DNA of 64,000 nt from Halomonas organivorans (lineage in GTDB: Bacteria > Pseudomonadota > Gammaproteobacteria > Pseudomonadales > Halomonadaceae): assembly GCF_014192055.1 (NCBI RefSeq), contig NZ_JACHXM010000016.1, positions 23,492-87,491 on the forward strand, in the 5' to 3' direction. Each line of letters begins with the position of its first letter. Positions within the stretch are counted from its first letter, which is position 1. The translations under genes were made by a program, and so were the position numbers. Below are positions 28,432-40,826 of the stretch, piece by piece. Under the pieces are notes generated by a model that was not told the DNA's origin, made no database searches, and saw nothing but the letters and a program-made list of their open reading frames with translations.

Positions 28432-29121
28432 TCAGGTGTCGGAGGCGAGGCCACGCTGGGCCAGCAGTTCCGTCAGCCGATCCACCACTTCCGGTATCGT
28501 CAGGCTCGTGGTGTCCAGCTCGACGGCATCTTCGGCCGGTACGAGCGGTGCCACGCTGCGTTGCATATCGCGTGCATCGCGTGCCTGAATCTCCTTTAGA
28601 AGACTCGATAGACTAGCATCCACCCCCGCCTCTCGCAACTGGAGCTGGCGCCGCCTGGCGCGTTCCCCGGCACTGGCGGTGAGGAAGATCTTGAGCGGTG
28701 CGTCGACGAACACCACGGTGCCCATGTCACGCCCATCGGCCACCAGCCCTGGCGCCTTTCGGAAGTCGCGCTGACGCTTGAGCAACGCCTCGCGCACTGC
28801 CGGCTGGGCGGCGACCCGCGAGGCGGCATCGCCGACCTGCTCGGTGCGGATGGTGTGGGTGGCCTCCTCGCCCTCGAGCAGAACGCGCGGCTCGCCATCC
28901 TCGGCCAGGAACATCACGTCCAGCGTCTCGGCAATCGCCGCCACGGCCGGCGCGTCGTCCAGCGCCACATCGTGCTTGGTGGCAGCCAGTGCGGTCAGCC
29001 GGTAGAGCGCGCCGCTGTCCAGCAGATGCCAACCCAGACGCTCGGCGACCAGCCGACTGATGGTGCCCTTGCCGGCCCCGCCGGGACCGTCGATGGTCAA
29101 GACCGGTGCCAGATCGCTCAT
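28432..29121 (-). CDS. cmk: Cytidylate kinase
   Basis: This 229-residue kinase phosphorylates CMP and dCMP. The P-loop is [14 protein letters not shown]; the CMP-binding insert and [12 protein letters not shown] are present. Its ATG overlaps the stop of the tyrA-aroA fusion by four bases, so it is translationally coupled to aromatic amino acid synthesis, as in other gammaproteobacteria. Confidence 0.96.
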   Translation of the reverse strand: MSDLAPVLTIDGPGGAGKGTISRLVAERLGWHLLDSGALYRLTALAATKHDVALDDAPAVAAIAETLDVMFLAEDGEPRVLLEGEEATHTIRTEQVGDAASRVAAQPAVREALLKRQRDFRKAPGLVADGRDMGTVVFVDAPLKIFLTASAGERARRRQLQLREAGVDASLSSLLKEIQARDARDMQRSVAPLVPAEDAVELDTTSLTIPEVVDRLTELLAQRGLASDT

Positions 29122-31553
29122 GACGCCTCCCGCTCTTCCTCGAGGGACAACCCGACGCGGCGAGCCAGAGTCACAAAGCCGGGGAACGACGTGGCCACGT
29201 TGGCACAGTCGTCGATGACGATCTCATCGGAGGCGCGAAGCGCCGCCACGCTGAAGGCCATGGCGATGCGGTGGTCGCCCAGGCTATCGATCCGCCCTCC
29301 ACCGTAGCTCGGGCCATCGCCGCCCTGCCCTTCGGCACGACCGACGATGTCGATGCCATCTTCGTACAGGCGATTTTCCACGCCCAGCACGGCAAGGCCG
29401 TCGGCCATGGCCTTGAGACGATCGGACTCCTTGACCCGCAGCTCGGCGGCCTCGCGCAGCCGGGTGGTGCCCTCGGCGTTGGCGGCGGCAACGAACAGCG
29501 CGGGAAACTCGTCGATGGCCAGCGGCACCTGGTCGACGGGGATATCGATGCCCTTGAGCGGCGCGTAGCGAATGTGCAGATCGGCCACCGGCTCTCCGCC
29601 CACCTCGCGCTGGTTCTCCAGGCGCAGGTCGGCGCCCATCTGCTGAAGGATGTTGATCACCCCGATGCGCGTGGGATTGATGCCGACATGTTCGAGCACA
29701 AGGTCGGCCCCTGGAGTGATGGCAGCCGCCACCAGGAAGAAGGTCGCCGACGAGATATCGGAGGGCACGTCGATCGGCGCCGCCGCCAGCTCACCACCGC
29801 CTTGCAGCCAGCAGGTATCGCCCTGTCGCTCGACCTTGTAACCGAAGCCGTTGAGCATCCGCTCGGTGTGATCACGAGTCGGTGCCGGCTCGCGCACCCG
29901 GGTTTCGCCCTCGGCATAGAGCCCGGCCAGCAGCAGGCAGGACTTTACCTGGGCGCTGGCCATCGGCATGTCGTAGTCGATGCCCTTGAGCGGCTGACCG
30001 CCCTTGATCCTGAGCGGCGGGCGCCCGCCTTCGGCGGTCTCGATCACCGCACCCATTTCTCGCAGCGGATCGGCAACCCGCCCCATCGGGCGCTTGGTCA
30101 GCGAGACGTCGCCGGTCAGCTCGGTATCGAAGGCCTGTCCGGCCAGCAGGCCGGCGAACAGGCGCATGGCGGTGCCGGCGTTGCCCACGTAGAGCGGCCC
30201 GGCCGGCGCCTTGAGGCCGTGCAGGCCGACGCCGTGCACGGTCACGCGACCCTGATGCGGGCCTTCGATCGCCACGCCCATCTCGCGGAACGCCTGCAGG
30301 GTGGCCAGGCTGTCCTCGCCCTCCAGGAAGCCGGAGACCTCGGTCACGCCCTCGGCCAGGGCGCCGAGCATGATCGAGCGGTGAGAGATCGACTTGTCGC
30401 CGGGCACGCGGATTCGCCCGGACACGCCGCCGCCGGGGCTGACCCGGTAGCGCAGCTGGTCTTGTGCTTGCATCTGATATTCCGCCTGGTAACTGGTCTG
30501 GTTAAGCAGGGAATCGAAGTAGTGACGAGCATGGCTGGCGCGATCGAAGGTGGCCAGCATGGCATCGGTATCGCCGCGTTCGACAGCCTCACGCAGCCGG
30601 GCCACGCCGTCCTCGAAGTCGTCGAGGGCGTGGAGCACGGCGTCACGGTTGGCCACGAAGATATCGCGCCACATCACCGGGTCGCTGCCGGCGATGCGCG
30701 TGAAGTCGCGAAAACCGCCGGCAGCGTAGCGAAAGATCTCGAGCCGCTCGTCCTGCCGGGCCAGGGTGTCCACCAGCGAAAAGGCCAGCAGGTGCGGCAG
30801 ATGACTGGTGCGGGCCAGCACCTCGTCGTGGCGCTCCACGTCCATCTCCAGCACCTCGGCGCCGGCGGTTTCCCATAGCACCCGCACACGAGCCACGGCA
30901 TCAGAGTCCGTGCCGGGCTCGGGCGTCAGGATCACCTTGTGCCCGGCATACAGCTCGGGGTTGGCCGCCGCCACGCCGCTCTTCTCGGATCCGGCGATGG
31001 GATGGCCGAGCACCAGGTTTGCCGGCAGCTCGCCAAAGGCCGCCACGGCAGCCTCACGAATGGCCCCCTTGGTGCTGCCTACATCGGTGATCACCAGATT
31101 CGCAGCGGCTCGTCCCAGCCCCGCAGCGAGCTCGGCCATCACCTCGCGCATGGCCAGCACCGGCACCGCCAGCACCACCAGGTCGACGCCGTCGAGTAGC
31201 GACGTTAGACGCGTATCGCCCCGATCGATCAGCCCGAGCTCCACGCCGCGTGCGATCTCCTCGGCGTCGGGATCGCAGGCCAGGATCTCAGCGCGCTTTT
31301 CAGCGGCCCCGAAGCCGGCCGTGCGATCTTCAGCGGCCCCGAAGCCGGCCGTGCGATCTTCAGCGGCCCCGAAGCCGGCCGTGCGACCTTCAGCGGCCCC
31401 GAAGCCAGCCGTGCGATCTTCAGCGGCCCCGAAGCCGGCCGTGCGACCTTCAGCGGCCCCGAAGCCAGCCGCTCGCAGGGCCGCGGCAAGCGAGCCGCCG
31501 ATCAGGCCGAGGCCGACGATCAGCACCCGGGATGGCAGGTCCCGCCGAGCCAT
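29118..31553 (-). CDS. tyrA-aroA: TyrA-AroA fusion: prephenate dehydrogenase plus EPSP synthase, with decapeptide repeats
   Basis: This 811-residue bifunctional enzyme links two aromatic pathway steps. Residues 1-345 or so are prephenate dehydrogenase with the NAD motif [13 protein letters not shown] and [11 protein letters not shown]. From about residue 365 the EPSP synthase part follows, with [38 protein letters not shown] and [18 protein letters not shown]. The fusion is known in Pseudomonas-like bacteria. Odd here is a run of near-identical decapeptides (residues about 28-86, unit [10 protein letters not shown] or [10 protein letters not shown]) between the first helix and second strand of the Rossmann fold. 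It starts directly at the pheA stop codon. Confidence 0.95.
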   Translation of the reverse strand: MARRDLPSRVLIVGLGLIGGSLAAALRAAGFGAAEGRTAGFGAAEDRTAGFGAAEGRTAGFGAAEDRTAGFGAAEDRTAGFGAAEKRAEILACDPDAEEIARGVELGLIDRGDTRLTSLLDGVDLVVLAVPVLAMREVMAELAAGLGRAAANLVITDVGSTKGAIREAAVAAFGELPANLVLGHPIAGSEKSGVAAANPELYAGHKVILTPEPGTDSDAVARVRVLWETAGAEVLEMDVERHDEVLARTSHLPHLLAFSLVDTLARQDERLEIFRYAAGGFRDFTRIAGSDPVMWRDIFVANRDAVLHALDDFEDGVARLREAVERGDTDAMLATFDRASHARHYFDSLLNQTSYQAEYQMQAQDQLRYRVSPGGGVSGRIRVPGDKSISHRSIMLGALAEGVTEVSGFLEGEDSLATLQAFREMGVAIEGPHQGRVTVHGVGLHGLKAPAGPLYVGNAGTAMRLFAGLLAGQAFDTELTGDVSLTKRPMGRVADPLREMGAVIETAEGGRPPLRIKGGQPLKGIDYDMPMASAQVKSCLLLAGLYAEGETRVREPAPTRDHTERMLNGFGYKVERQGDTCWLQGGGELAAAPIDVPSDISSATFFLVAAAITPGADLVLEHVGINPTRIGVINILQQMGADLRLENQREVGGEPVADLHIRYAPLKGIDIPVDQVPLAIDEFPALFVAAANAEGTTRLREAAELRVKESDRLKAMADGLAVLGVENRLYEDGIDIVGRAEGQGGDGPSYGGGRIDSLGDHRIAMAFSVAALRASDEIVIDDCANVATSFPGFVTLARRVGLSLEEEREAS
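31297..31470. repeat. 30-bp coding tandem repeat in tyrA, 5.8 copies
   Basis: Five full 30-base units start at 31321, 31351, 31381, 31411 and 31441, preceded by 24 bases of a sixth. Units differ only at two positions (GTGCGATC or GTGCGACC; CCGGCC or CCAGCC). Units three and five are identical, as are one, two and four, indicating a 60-base duplication. Because the unit is a multiple of three, copy number can change without frameshift. Confidence 0.97.
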
Positions 31554-32645
31554 CTAGAGCACGCCCTGGGGGAAGGAGCCCAGGACCTTGACCTCGGCGG
31601 CACGCAGCCGTACTTCCTCGAGCACCGCCGACACCCGCGGCTCGTCGTGATGCCCCTTGAAGTCGATGAAGAACACGTAGTTCCACACGCCGCTGCGCGA
31701 GGGACGGGTCTCCAGGCGAGTCAGGTCGATCTGGTGACGATGGAAGGGCTCCAGCAGGTCATGCAGGGCCCCGGGCTGGTTGCGCATGGCGACCACGATG
31801 GAGGTCTTGTCCTCGCCGGACATCGGCACGTCCTGGTTGCCGATGATCAGGAAACGCGTGGAGTTGTCCGGACGATCCTCGATCTTCTCGGCGATGCGCG
31901 TCAGGTCGTAGAGCTTGGCGGCCATGTCGCCGGCGATGGCGGCGCTGTGCCATTCGGTCTTGACCAGGCGGGCAGCCTCGGCGTTGGAGGAGACCGGCAC
32001 TCGCTCGGCATGGGGATAGTGCGCGTCCAGCCACTTGCGGCACTGGGCGAACGACTGCGGATGGGAGTAGATCCGCGAGACCTTGTCGCGCCGGGTGGTG
32101 TCGGCCACCAGCAGGTGATGATGGATGCGCAGCACCACCTCTCCGCAGATGCTCAGCCCGGAATCCATGAAGGAGTCCAAGGTGTGGTTGATCACACCCT
32201 CGGTGGAATTCTCCACCGGCACCACGCCATAGTTGACGGCGCCCGCCTCCACCTCGCGGAACACCTCGTCGATGGCGGCCATGGGCAGGCTGACCGCACT
32301 CTCGCCAAAGTGCTTGAGCGCCGCCTGCTGGGTAAAGGTGCCCTCGGGGCCCAGATAGGCGACCTTGACCGGCTGCTCCAGGGCCAGGCAGGCAGACATG
32401 ATCTCACGGAACAGTCGAGCCATTTCCTCGCCGTCGAGGGGGCCCGGGTTGAGCTCCATGATCCGTCGCAGGACCTGAGCCTCGCGTTCGGGCCGGTAGA
32501 ACACGGCCTGAGGGTCTTCCTGGGTCTTGATCTCGGCCACGCGACGGGCGCACTCTGCGCGCTCGCTGATCAACCGCAGGATATCGCTGTCCAGCTCGTC
32601 GATACGCTGTCGCAGCGTCTCGAGATTGATGGGGGCATCACTCAT
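31554..32645 (-). CDS. pheA: Bifunctional chorismate mutase / prephenate dehydratase (P-protein)
   Basis: This 363-residue enzyme commits chorismate to phenylalanine. The N-terminal chorismate mutase (about residues 1-90) has LRQRIDELDSDILRLISERA. The prephenate dehydratase domain (about 93-270) has YLGPEGTFTQQAA and GVVPVENSTEGVINHTLD. The ACT domain (about 280-360) contains LTRLETRPSRSGVWNYVFF for phenylalanine feedback. Its stop abuts the tyrA start with no gap. Confidence 0.96.
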   Translation of the reverse strand: MSDAPINLETLRQRIDELDSDILRLISERAECARRVAEIKTQEDPQAVFYRPEREAQVLRRIMELNPGPLDGEEMARLFREIMSACLALEQPVKVAYLGPEGTFTQQAALKHFGESAVSLPMAAIDEVFREVEAGAVNYGVVPVENSTEGVINHTLDSFMDSGLSICGEVVLRIHHHLLVADTTRRDKVSRIYSHPQSFAQCRKWLDAHYPHAERVPVSSNAEAARLVKTEWHSAAIAGDMAAKLYDLTRIAEKIEDRPDNSTRFLIIGNQDVPMSGEDKTSIVVAMRNQPGALHDLLEPFHRHQIDLTRLETRPSRSGVWNYVFFIDFKGHHDEPRVSAVLEEVRLRAAEVKVLGSFPQGVL

Positions 32646-32669
32646 TGGTGGTTCCCTGAATTGTGAAAA

Positions 32670-32758
32670 GCCGTAGGCCGTAAGCCGTAAGCCGTGCTGC
32701 TGTTGCCCGGTCTGGCTGGGGCAATGGTTCTTCTTACAGCTTAAAGCTTACAGCTTAT
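32670..32758. repeat. Two heptad arrays facing each other between serC and pheA
   Basis: The left array (32670-32697) reads GCCGTAG, GCCGTAA, GCCGTAA, GCCGTGC. The right array (about 32731-32758) reads TTCTTAC, AGCTTAA, AGCTTAC, AGCTTAT, whose complement is AAGCTGTAAGCTTTAAGCTG. Allowing G-T pairs, the two arrays form an imperfect inverted repeat around a 33-base loop. It occupies most of the 127-base gap between serC and pheA, inside a likely operon. Confidence 0.85.
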
Positions 32759-32772
32759 GGCTCCCCGAGGCG

Positions 32773-33876
32773 TTAACCCCGCCGCCGCTCGAAATCGCCC
32801 ATGAAGTCGATCAGCGCATCCACGCCTGCCTCGGGCACCGCATTGTAGAGGCTGGCACGCATGCCGCCGACGCTGCGATGGCCCTTGAGGTTCAAGAGGC
32901 CCGCCTGCTCGGCCTCCGCCAGGAACGGCTTGTCGAGGCGGTCGTCGGCCAGCACGAAGGGCACGTTCATCCGTGAACGGTTGCGCGGCGTGATCGGGTT
33001 CGAATACAGGCCGCTGCCGTCGATGGCGGCATAGAGCTTCTCGGACTTGCGCGTGTTGAGAGCATCCATGGCCACCAGGCCTCCGATGTCATCCTTGAGC
33101 CACTGGAACACCAGCCCGGCCAGGTACCAGCCGTAGGTGGCCGGCGTGTTGACCATCGAGCCAGCTTCGGCCAGGGCCTTGTAGCCCATCAGGCTCGGCA
33201 TCTCGGCACAGGCACGGTCGAGCAGGTCGTCGCGCACGATCACCAGCGTCAGGCCAGCCGGGCCGATGTTCTTCTGGGCACCGGCATAGATGACGCCAAA
33301 CCGTGAGACATCGATCGGGCCGGACAGAATGCTCGACGACATGTCGCACACCAATGGAACCTCGGCGCCATCCGCGCGCACGGCCTCGGGAATGTAGTCG
33401 AACTCGAGCCCGCCGATGGTCTCGTTGGCGGTGTAGTGCAGGTAGGCGGCGTCATCGGCCAGGGCGATATCGGCCTGGCGCGGTGCGGCGCTATGGCCGC
33501 TCGCCTCGCTGGACGCCACCACCGGAGCGGCACCGAACAGATGGCGCGCCTCGGCAATGGCCTTCTTGCCCCAGATGCCGGTATGCAGGAAGTTGGCACT
33601 GCCGCCTTTCCCGAGCAGGTTGTAGGGCACGGCGGCGAACTGCATCGTCGCACCACCCTGGGTGAACAGCACCCGATAGTTGTCGGGAATCGCCAGCAGC
33701 TCACGCAGGTCGCGCTCGGCCTGCTCGGCAATGGCCACGAACTCGGGGGAGCGGTGGCTCATTTCCATTACCGAGAGACCGCGCCCCTGGTAATCCAGCA
33801 GCTCGTCGCGGGCGCGCTCCAGGACCGGCTGCGGCAAGGCGGCCGGACCGGCGCAGAAGTTGAAATGGCGTGTCAT
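32773..33876 (-). CDS. serC: Phosphoserine aminotransferase
   Basis: This 367-residue PLP enzyme makes phosphoserine (and the matching step in pyridoxal phosphate synthesis). It starts NFCAGPAALPQPVLERA, the PLP lysine lies in VIYAGAQKNIGPAGLT, and RSRMNVPFVL and HRSVGGMRASLYNA are family segments. It lies 23 bases after gyrA and upstream of pheA, the gyrA-serC-pheA order of Pseudomonas-like gammaproteobacteria. Confidence 0.96.
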   Translation of the reverse strand: MTRHFNFCAGPAALPQPVLERARDELLDYQGRGLSVMEMSHRSPEFVAIAEQAERDLRELLAIPDNYRVLFTQGGATMQFAAVPYNLLGKGGSANFLHTGIWGKKAIAEARHLFGAAPVVASSEASGHSAAPRQADIALADDAAYLHYTANETIGGLEFDYIPEAVRADGAEVPLVCDMSSSILSGPIDVSRFGVIYAGAQKNIGPAGLTLVIVRDDLLDRACAEMPSLMGYKALAEAGSMVNTPATYGWYLAGLVFQWLKDDIGGLVAMDALNTRKSEKLYAAIDGSGLYSNPITPRNRSRMNVPFVLADDRLDKPFLAEAEQAGLLNLKGHRSVGGMRASLYNAVPEAGVDALIDFMGDFERRRG

Positions 33877-33899
33877 CAGCGTCGTCGTTCCGTTATGTA

Positions 33900-36611
<2,712 letters not shown>

Positions 36612-36800
36612 GGGTCGTCGAATCCTTTGCACTGCAAGAGGTTGGCGCGCCGCCTGGCCGTGAGGGGACGCGCCATATCAGCCCAGCATCATACCACTGT
36701 GGGCGCCGCAAAGCAGCGATAAGGAACCACCGATGGCACCGCCAGCGCGGCGCAAGGCAAGCCACCACTCCCCCCCGTCAAGCACCCGCGACGATTCGGG

Positions 36801-37235
36801 CTAGGCGTCGGACGCCTCCTGGACGACCAGCGGCGCCATGGCATCGCGCAGCGCACCGTCGATGGTGACCGCCTTGTTGGCGGCCACGTCCAGCAGCACG
36901 AAGGTGAGATCGGCACTGGCCACCGTCTTGCCATCGCGGGCCCGGCGGATGTCCTGATGCATGCGCGCGCTACGACTGCCGAGCTCGGCCAGCCCGGTGA
37001 CCACCTCCAGGTCCTCGCCGGCCACCGCCGCCCGTCGATAGTCGATGTTCAGGTTGACGGCGACGAAGGCCACCTCGCCGCCCTGGATGATCTCGGCCAG
37101 TGCAGGGCGCTCGTCGAAATACGCCCAGCGCCCCTCCTCGAGGAACTCCAGGTAGCGGGCATTGTTGACGTGGCCGTAGCCATCGAGGTGGTAGCCACGC
37201 ACGCGCAGCGAGACGCTGGAAAGCCGGGCATCCAT
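36801..37235 (-). CDS. Hotdog-fold acyl-CoA thioesterase (4HBT/YbgC-like)
   Basis: This 144-residue protein has the hotdog signature GYHLDGYGHVNNARYLEFLE, with the catalytic Asp replaced in context by a Gly-His pair (GYGHVNNARY) as in many YbgC/FadM-like enzymes. VNLNIDYRRAAVAGEDL follows. It would hydrolyse acyl-CoA thioesters; the substrate is unknown. It is divergent from rdgC, with a perfect palindrome in the gap. Confidence 0.82.
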   Translation of the reverse strand: MDARLSSVSLRVRGYHLDGYGHVNNARYLEFLEEGRWAYFDERPALAEIIQGGEVAFVAVNLNIDYRRAAVAGEDLEVVTGLAELGSRSARMHQDIRRARDGKTVASADLTFVLLDVAANKAVTIDGALRDAMAPLVVQEASDA

Positions 37236-37289
37236 GATGGGAACTCCTGATCGAGCGTGAAATGAACCCTCGATTCTAGCCAGACGCGC

Positions 37290-37323
37290 CGCCCGGATTC
37301 AAACAGCAGTTTGAATCCGGGCG
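37290..37323. repeat. Perfect 15-bp inverted repeat between divergent thioesterase and rdgC genes
   Basis: CGCCCGGATTCAAAC (37290-37304) and GTTTGAATCCGGGCG (37309-37323) are exact complements with the loop AGCA. No U tract follows on either strand, and the flanking genes are transcribed away from it, so it is not in a terminator position. It could be an operator, a 5'-UTR hairpin or a small mobile palindrome. Confidence 0.9.
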
Positions 37324-37397
37324 TTCCCGGGATGCTGGCACCCCCGTGCCCCATTCGCCATAATGTGCGTCCTTTTCGCCCAGGGAACGCTTCATAC

Positions 37398-38330
37398 ATG
37401 TGGTTCAAGCACTTGCACCTCTATCGCCTGCACGACGCCCCCACGCTGGACACTACCCTCCTCGAGGAGGCACTGGGCCAACAGGCGTTTCGTCCACTGG
37501 GCGGCAGTGAAGCGCGCCGGCTGGGCTGGTGCCCGCCCGCCGGCCGGGCCGGCACCCAGCTGCTGCACGAACTGCAAGGGCAACGCCTGATCACCGCCCT
37601 GCGCCAGGAGCGCCTGCTACCGGCTGCCGTGGTCAAGGAGGAGCTGGAGGAGCGCGTCGACGCCATCGAGACCCAGGAAGGCCGCAAGCTGCGCCGCCAG
37701 GAGAAGCTAACGCTCAAGGAGCAGGTCTACGAAGAGCTGCTGCCCCGAGCCTTCGTGCGCAGCCAGAAAGTGGATCTGTGGTGGGACAGCCGTCGCTCGC
37801 TGATCGCCGTCAACGCCAGCAGCCGCAAGCGCGCCGAAGAGATCCTCGACCTGCTTCGCGAGACGCTGGGCAGCCTAAAGGTCACGCCGCTGGCCAGCCA
37901 GACCCTGCCCATGCGCGCCATGACCACCTGGCTTGGCGACCCCGGCACCCGGCCCGTGGACCTGGTGCTGGGCGACCAGGTCGAACTCAAGGCCAAGGGC
38001 GATGACGGCGTGCTGCGCGCACGCCAGGTCGATCTCGACAGCGACGAGATTCAACAGCTCCTCGAAGGCGACCGGCAGGCCAGCAAATTGGCGCTGGGCC
38101 TGGAGGGACGGCTGTCGTTCGTGCTCCACGACGACCTGGCGGTAAAGTCGATCCGGTTCGACGACGCCCTGGTCGACGAAGCCTCCCAGGCCGACGATGG
38201 CGATGATGCCCTGGTGCGCCTGGAGACCGATTTCCTGCTGATGACCCAGGCACTAGCCGACGGCATCGAGCGCCTGCTGGCCTGGCTGGGCGGCGAAGCC
38301 CAGGCCGGCCAGGCCACCCCCACCGCTTGA
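37398..38330 (+). CDS. rdgC: Recombination-associated protein RdgC
   Basis: This 310-residue ring-forming DNA-binding protein limits RecA loading. The start MWFKHLHLYRLHD at 37398 and the segments ATQEGRKLRRQEKLTLKEQ-like (ETQEGRKLRRQEKL), VDLWWDSRRSLIAVNASS and MTTWLGDP are typical. The ATG upstream at 37311 lies inside the palindrome and is rejected. A -10-like CATAAT lies about 40 bases before the start. Confidence 0.95.
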   Translation: MWFKHLHLYRLHDAPTLDTTLLEEALGQQAFRPLGGSEARRLGWCPPAGRAGTQLLHELQGQRLITALRQERLLPAAVVKEELEERVDAIETQEGRKLRRQEKLTLKEQVYEELLPRAFVRSQKVDLWWDSRRSLIAVNASSRKRAEEILDLLRETLGSLKVTPLASQTLPMRAMTTWLGDPGTRPVDLVLGDQVELKAKGDDGVLRARQVDLDSDEIQQLLEGDRQASKLALGLEGRLSFVLHDDLAVKSIRFDDALVDEASQADDGDDALVRLETDFLLMTQALADGIERLLAWLGGEAQAGQATPTA

Positions 38331-38347
38331 CCAATACGGCCGCGCTC

Positions 38348-39520
38348 ATGACAACCATGCATACTGAAGACGCCTCAGATCCGTGGGCCGAGATTCGCCC
38401 CTATCACGACCACGAAGTGGCCGAGGTGCTGGCCCGACTGGCCAAGGATCCGGAACTGCTGGATGCCCTGACCCGCTTTCGGCTGCCCCGGCTGGCCAAA
38501 TGGATGCCCCGCCTGTCGCGGGCCATTGCCAGCGCCGCGGTGCGCCGCGAAGTGCGCGACGTCACCACCATCCGCGACTTCCAGGCTCGCATCGCCGGTT
38601 ACATGCAGCGGATGCTGCGCAGCTCGACCAGCGATTTTCGCGTCGATGGCCTCGAACAGCTCGCCCCCGATACCGCCTACCTGTTCATCGGCAACCATCG
38701 CGACATCTCGCTGGACCCGGCCTTCGTCAACTATGCGCTCTACCTGGCCAAGCGCGACACCGTGCGCATCGCCATCGGCGACAACCTGCTGCAGAAACCC
38801 TATGTCACCGATCTGATGCGGCTCAACAAGAGCTTTATCGTGCCACGCAGCGCCCGCGGCAAGCGGGCCATGCTGGCCGCCTATCAGAAGTTATCCGCCT
38901 ATATTCGCCATTCGATCACCGTCGACAATCACTCGATCTGGATGGCTCAGCGCGAGGGGCGCGCCAAGGACGGCATCGATCGCACCGACCCGGCGATTCT
39001 CAAGATGCTGACCATGTCGCGCCGCGCCGAGGACCGCAGCACCGGCATCGGCGAGGCGATCGCCGAGCTGCGCGTCGTGCCGGTATCGATCAGCTACGAG
39101 TACGATCCCTGCGACATCCAGAAGGCTCGGGAGCTGCGCGCGGTGCACACCAGCGGCGCCTACGACAAGAGCGAGTTCGAGGACATCCGCTCGATCGTTG
39201 CCGGCATTACCGGCCAGAAGGGCCGCGTGCACCTGCGCTTCGGTACGCCGCTCACGTCGGACTTCGACACTCCCGACGCGGTGGCGGCGGAGATCGACCG
39301 CCAGGTACTTGGTGGCTATCACCTCTTCCCCAGCCACTACCTGGCGCTCGAGGCCCTGGGTGATGCGCCGGAGCTGCTCGACCTGAGCGAGGTCACCGAT
39401 GCCGATCGCGCCCGCTTCCAGGCACGACTCGCCGAGGTGCCGGCGGAATTGCGTGACTGGTGGCTGGCCCAGTACGCCAATCCGGTTCGGAATGTCAAAG
39501 GGGCCAAAAGTGAGGCGTGA
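38348..39520 (+). CDS. PlsC-domain 1-acyl-glycerol-3-phosphate acyltransferase-like protein
   Basis: This 390-residue protein has the acyltransferase motifs FIGNHRDISLDP (an HXXXXD variant, His-Arg-Asp-Ile-Ser-Leu-Asp), FIVPRSARGKRA and WMAQREGRAKDGIDRT. Such large PlsC proteins are probably membrane-peripheral lipid acyltransferases, but the substrate is unknown. The ATG at 38348 is chosen over a TTG overlapping the rdgC stop and an ATG at 38357. It is probably cotranscribed with rdgC. Confidence 0.8.
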   Translation: MTTMHTEDASDPWAEIRPYHDHEVAEVLARLAKDPELLDALTRFRLPRLAKWMPRLSRAIASAAVRREVRDVTTIRDFQARIAGYMQRMLRSSTSDFRVDGLEQLAPDTAYLFIGNHRDISLDPAFVNYALYLAKRDTVRIAIGDNLLQKPYVTDLMRLNKSFIVPRSARGKRAMLAAYQKLSAYIRHSITVDNHSIWMAQREGRAKDGIDRTDPAILKMLTMSRRAEDRSTGIGEAIAELRVVPVSISYEYDPCDIQKARELRAVHTSGAYDKSEFEDIRSIVAGITGQKGRVHLRFGTPLTSDFDTPDAVAAEIDRQVLGGYHLFPSHYLALEALGDAPELLDLSEVTDADRARFQARLAEVPAELRDWWLAQYANPVRNVKGAKSEA

Positions 39521-39622
39521 CGCAGCATGAAGCGCCAGGTCGTCGATGCAAGACGGCTGCCGAGGTGACGCCACGGGCAGGCGAATAGGCGCGATCCCAC
39601 GGACACGGCGGGAGGAACGAGG

Positions 39623-40777
39623 ATGACGGAGCGAGCCGCTCAGACGCGTGAGGCACACAAGGCCACCTTGATCGGCGCCGGAGTGGATTTCCTGGTCGGC
39701 ATGGCCAAGCTGGTCACCGGCAGCCTGGTCGGCTCCGCGGCCCTGATCGCCGACGGCATCCACTCCTTTTCGGACATCGTGACCGACGTCTTCGTGGTGG
39801 CGGCCACGCATTTCGGTCGCCAGGCCCCCGATCGGGATCACCCCTACGGCCATGGCCGCATCGAGACCCTGGCGACGCTCTGGCTCGGCGGCGTGCTGAT
39901 CTTCGTGGCCGGCGCCATCGCCTGGGCGAGCCTCGGCCGCCTGTACGCCGGCGACCCGGTTCCCGCCCCCGGCGGCTGGGCCATTGCCATCGCCGCGATT
40001 GCCCTGCTGGCCAAGGAAGGCATCTATCACTACACGATGCGTGTCGCGCGGCGCATCGAGTCTCGCCTGCTGGAGGCAAACGCCTGGCACTCCCGCTCGG
40101 ATGCCCTCTCCACCCTGGTGGTATTGATCGGCCTGCTGGCGGCCCAGTTCGGCTTCGGCTGGATGGATGCCGTGGCCGCCGTCGTGGTGGGGATCATGGT
40201 CGGCCAGGTCGGCGGGCGGCTGCTCTGGGAGTCCAGCCAGGAGCTGATCGACACCGCCTTGCCGGCGGAGGATCAGGCGCTGCTGAAGGAGACCGCCGAG
40301 ACCGTGCCCGGGGTGCGCGGCGTCCATGAACTTCGCACCCGCCGGGTCGCCGGCGATGCGCTCCTCGACCTGCACATCGTGGTGCCGCCACGGGTCACCG
40401 TCTCGGAGGCGCATGAGATCGGCAATGCAGTCAGCCGCCGGCTGCGCGAGGCCATGCCCAGCCTGGCCGATGTGACCTTCCATATCGATCCCGAGGACGA
40501 CGAAGGCCAGACCGCGCATAGCCGGCGCCCCGGCCTGCCGCTGCGCGACGATGTCGAGGCACTGCTCGATGCCGCCTGGCACGCGTTGCCGGCCTGGCGC
40601 GCCCGCGTCGACCTCGATCTTCACTACCTGGACGATCGCATCGACGTGGCCCTCTATCACGCTCCGCTGTCCGAGGACCTCGACCCGGACACCGCCGCGG
40701 CCGATCTGCGCCGTGCTGCCGGGGATCTCGCGTGGATGGGTCGACTGCGGCTGTGGCAGGGACCGGGACGAGGCTAG
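39623..40777 (+). CDS. Cation diffusion facilitator with extended C-terminus
   Basis: This 384-residue transporter has the CDF metal site motifs DGIHSFSDIVTD (first half) and HSRSDALSTL (second half), HPYGHGRIETLA, and several membrane segments in residues 15-205. The C-terminal cytoplasmic domain VPGVRGVHELRTRRV is present. A further 80 residues follow the normal end and look like a second partial copy of that domain. Substrate is probably Zn, Fe or Mn; proton-driven efflux is the family role. Confidence 0.88.
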   Translation: MTERAAQTREAHKATLIGAGVDFLVGMAKLVTGSLVGSAALIADGIHSFSDIVTDVFVVAATHFGRQAPDRDHPYGHGRIETLATLWLGGVLIFVAGAIAWASLGRLYAGDPVPAPGGWAIAIAAIALLAKEGIYHYTMRVARRIESRLLEANAWHSRSDALSTLVVLIGLLAAQFGFGWMDAVAAVVVGIMVGQVGGRLLWESSQELIDTALPAEDQALLKETAETVPGVRGVHELRTRRVAGDALLDLHIVVPPRVTVSEAHEIGNAVSRRLREAMPSLADVTFHIDPEDDEGQTAHSRRPGLPLRDDVEALLDAAWHALPAWRARVDLDLHYLDDRIDVALYHAPLSEDLDPDTAAADLRRAAGDLAWMGRLRLWQGPGRG

Positions 40778-40794
40778 TGTCCTTGCAATGCATA

Positions 40795-40826
40795 GCCGCC
40801 AGACGCCCCCTGGGCCGCCTGGCGGC
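40795..40826 (+). terminator. Hairpin after the CDF transporter gene
   Basis: GCCGCCAG (40795-40802) pairs with CTGGCGGC (40819-40826), 17 bases after the stop codon. No U tract is present, so terminator function is weak or absent. Confidence 0.4.

Noticed and set aside
31297..31470. CRISPR or recombination site
   Set aside because: The 30-base units are contiguous and in frame inside tyrA with no spacers.
37333..37352. Sigma54 promoter TGGCAC...TGC before rdgC
   Set aside because: The GG to GC spacing is one base short and the -12 element lacks TTGC.
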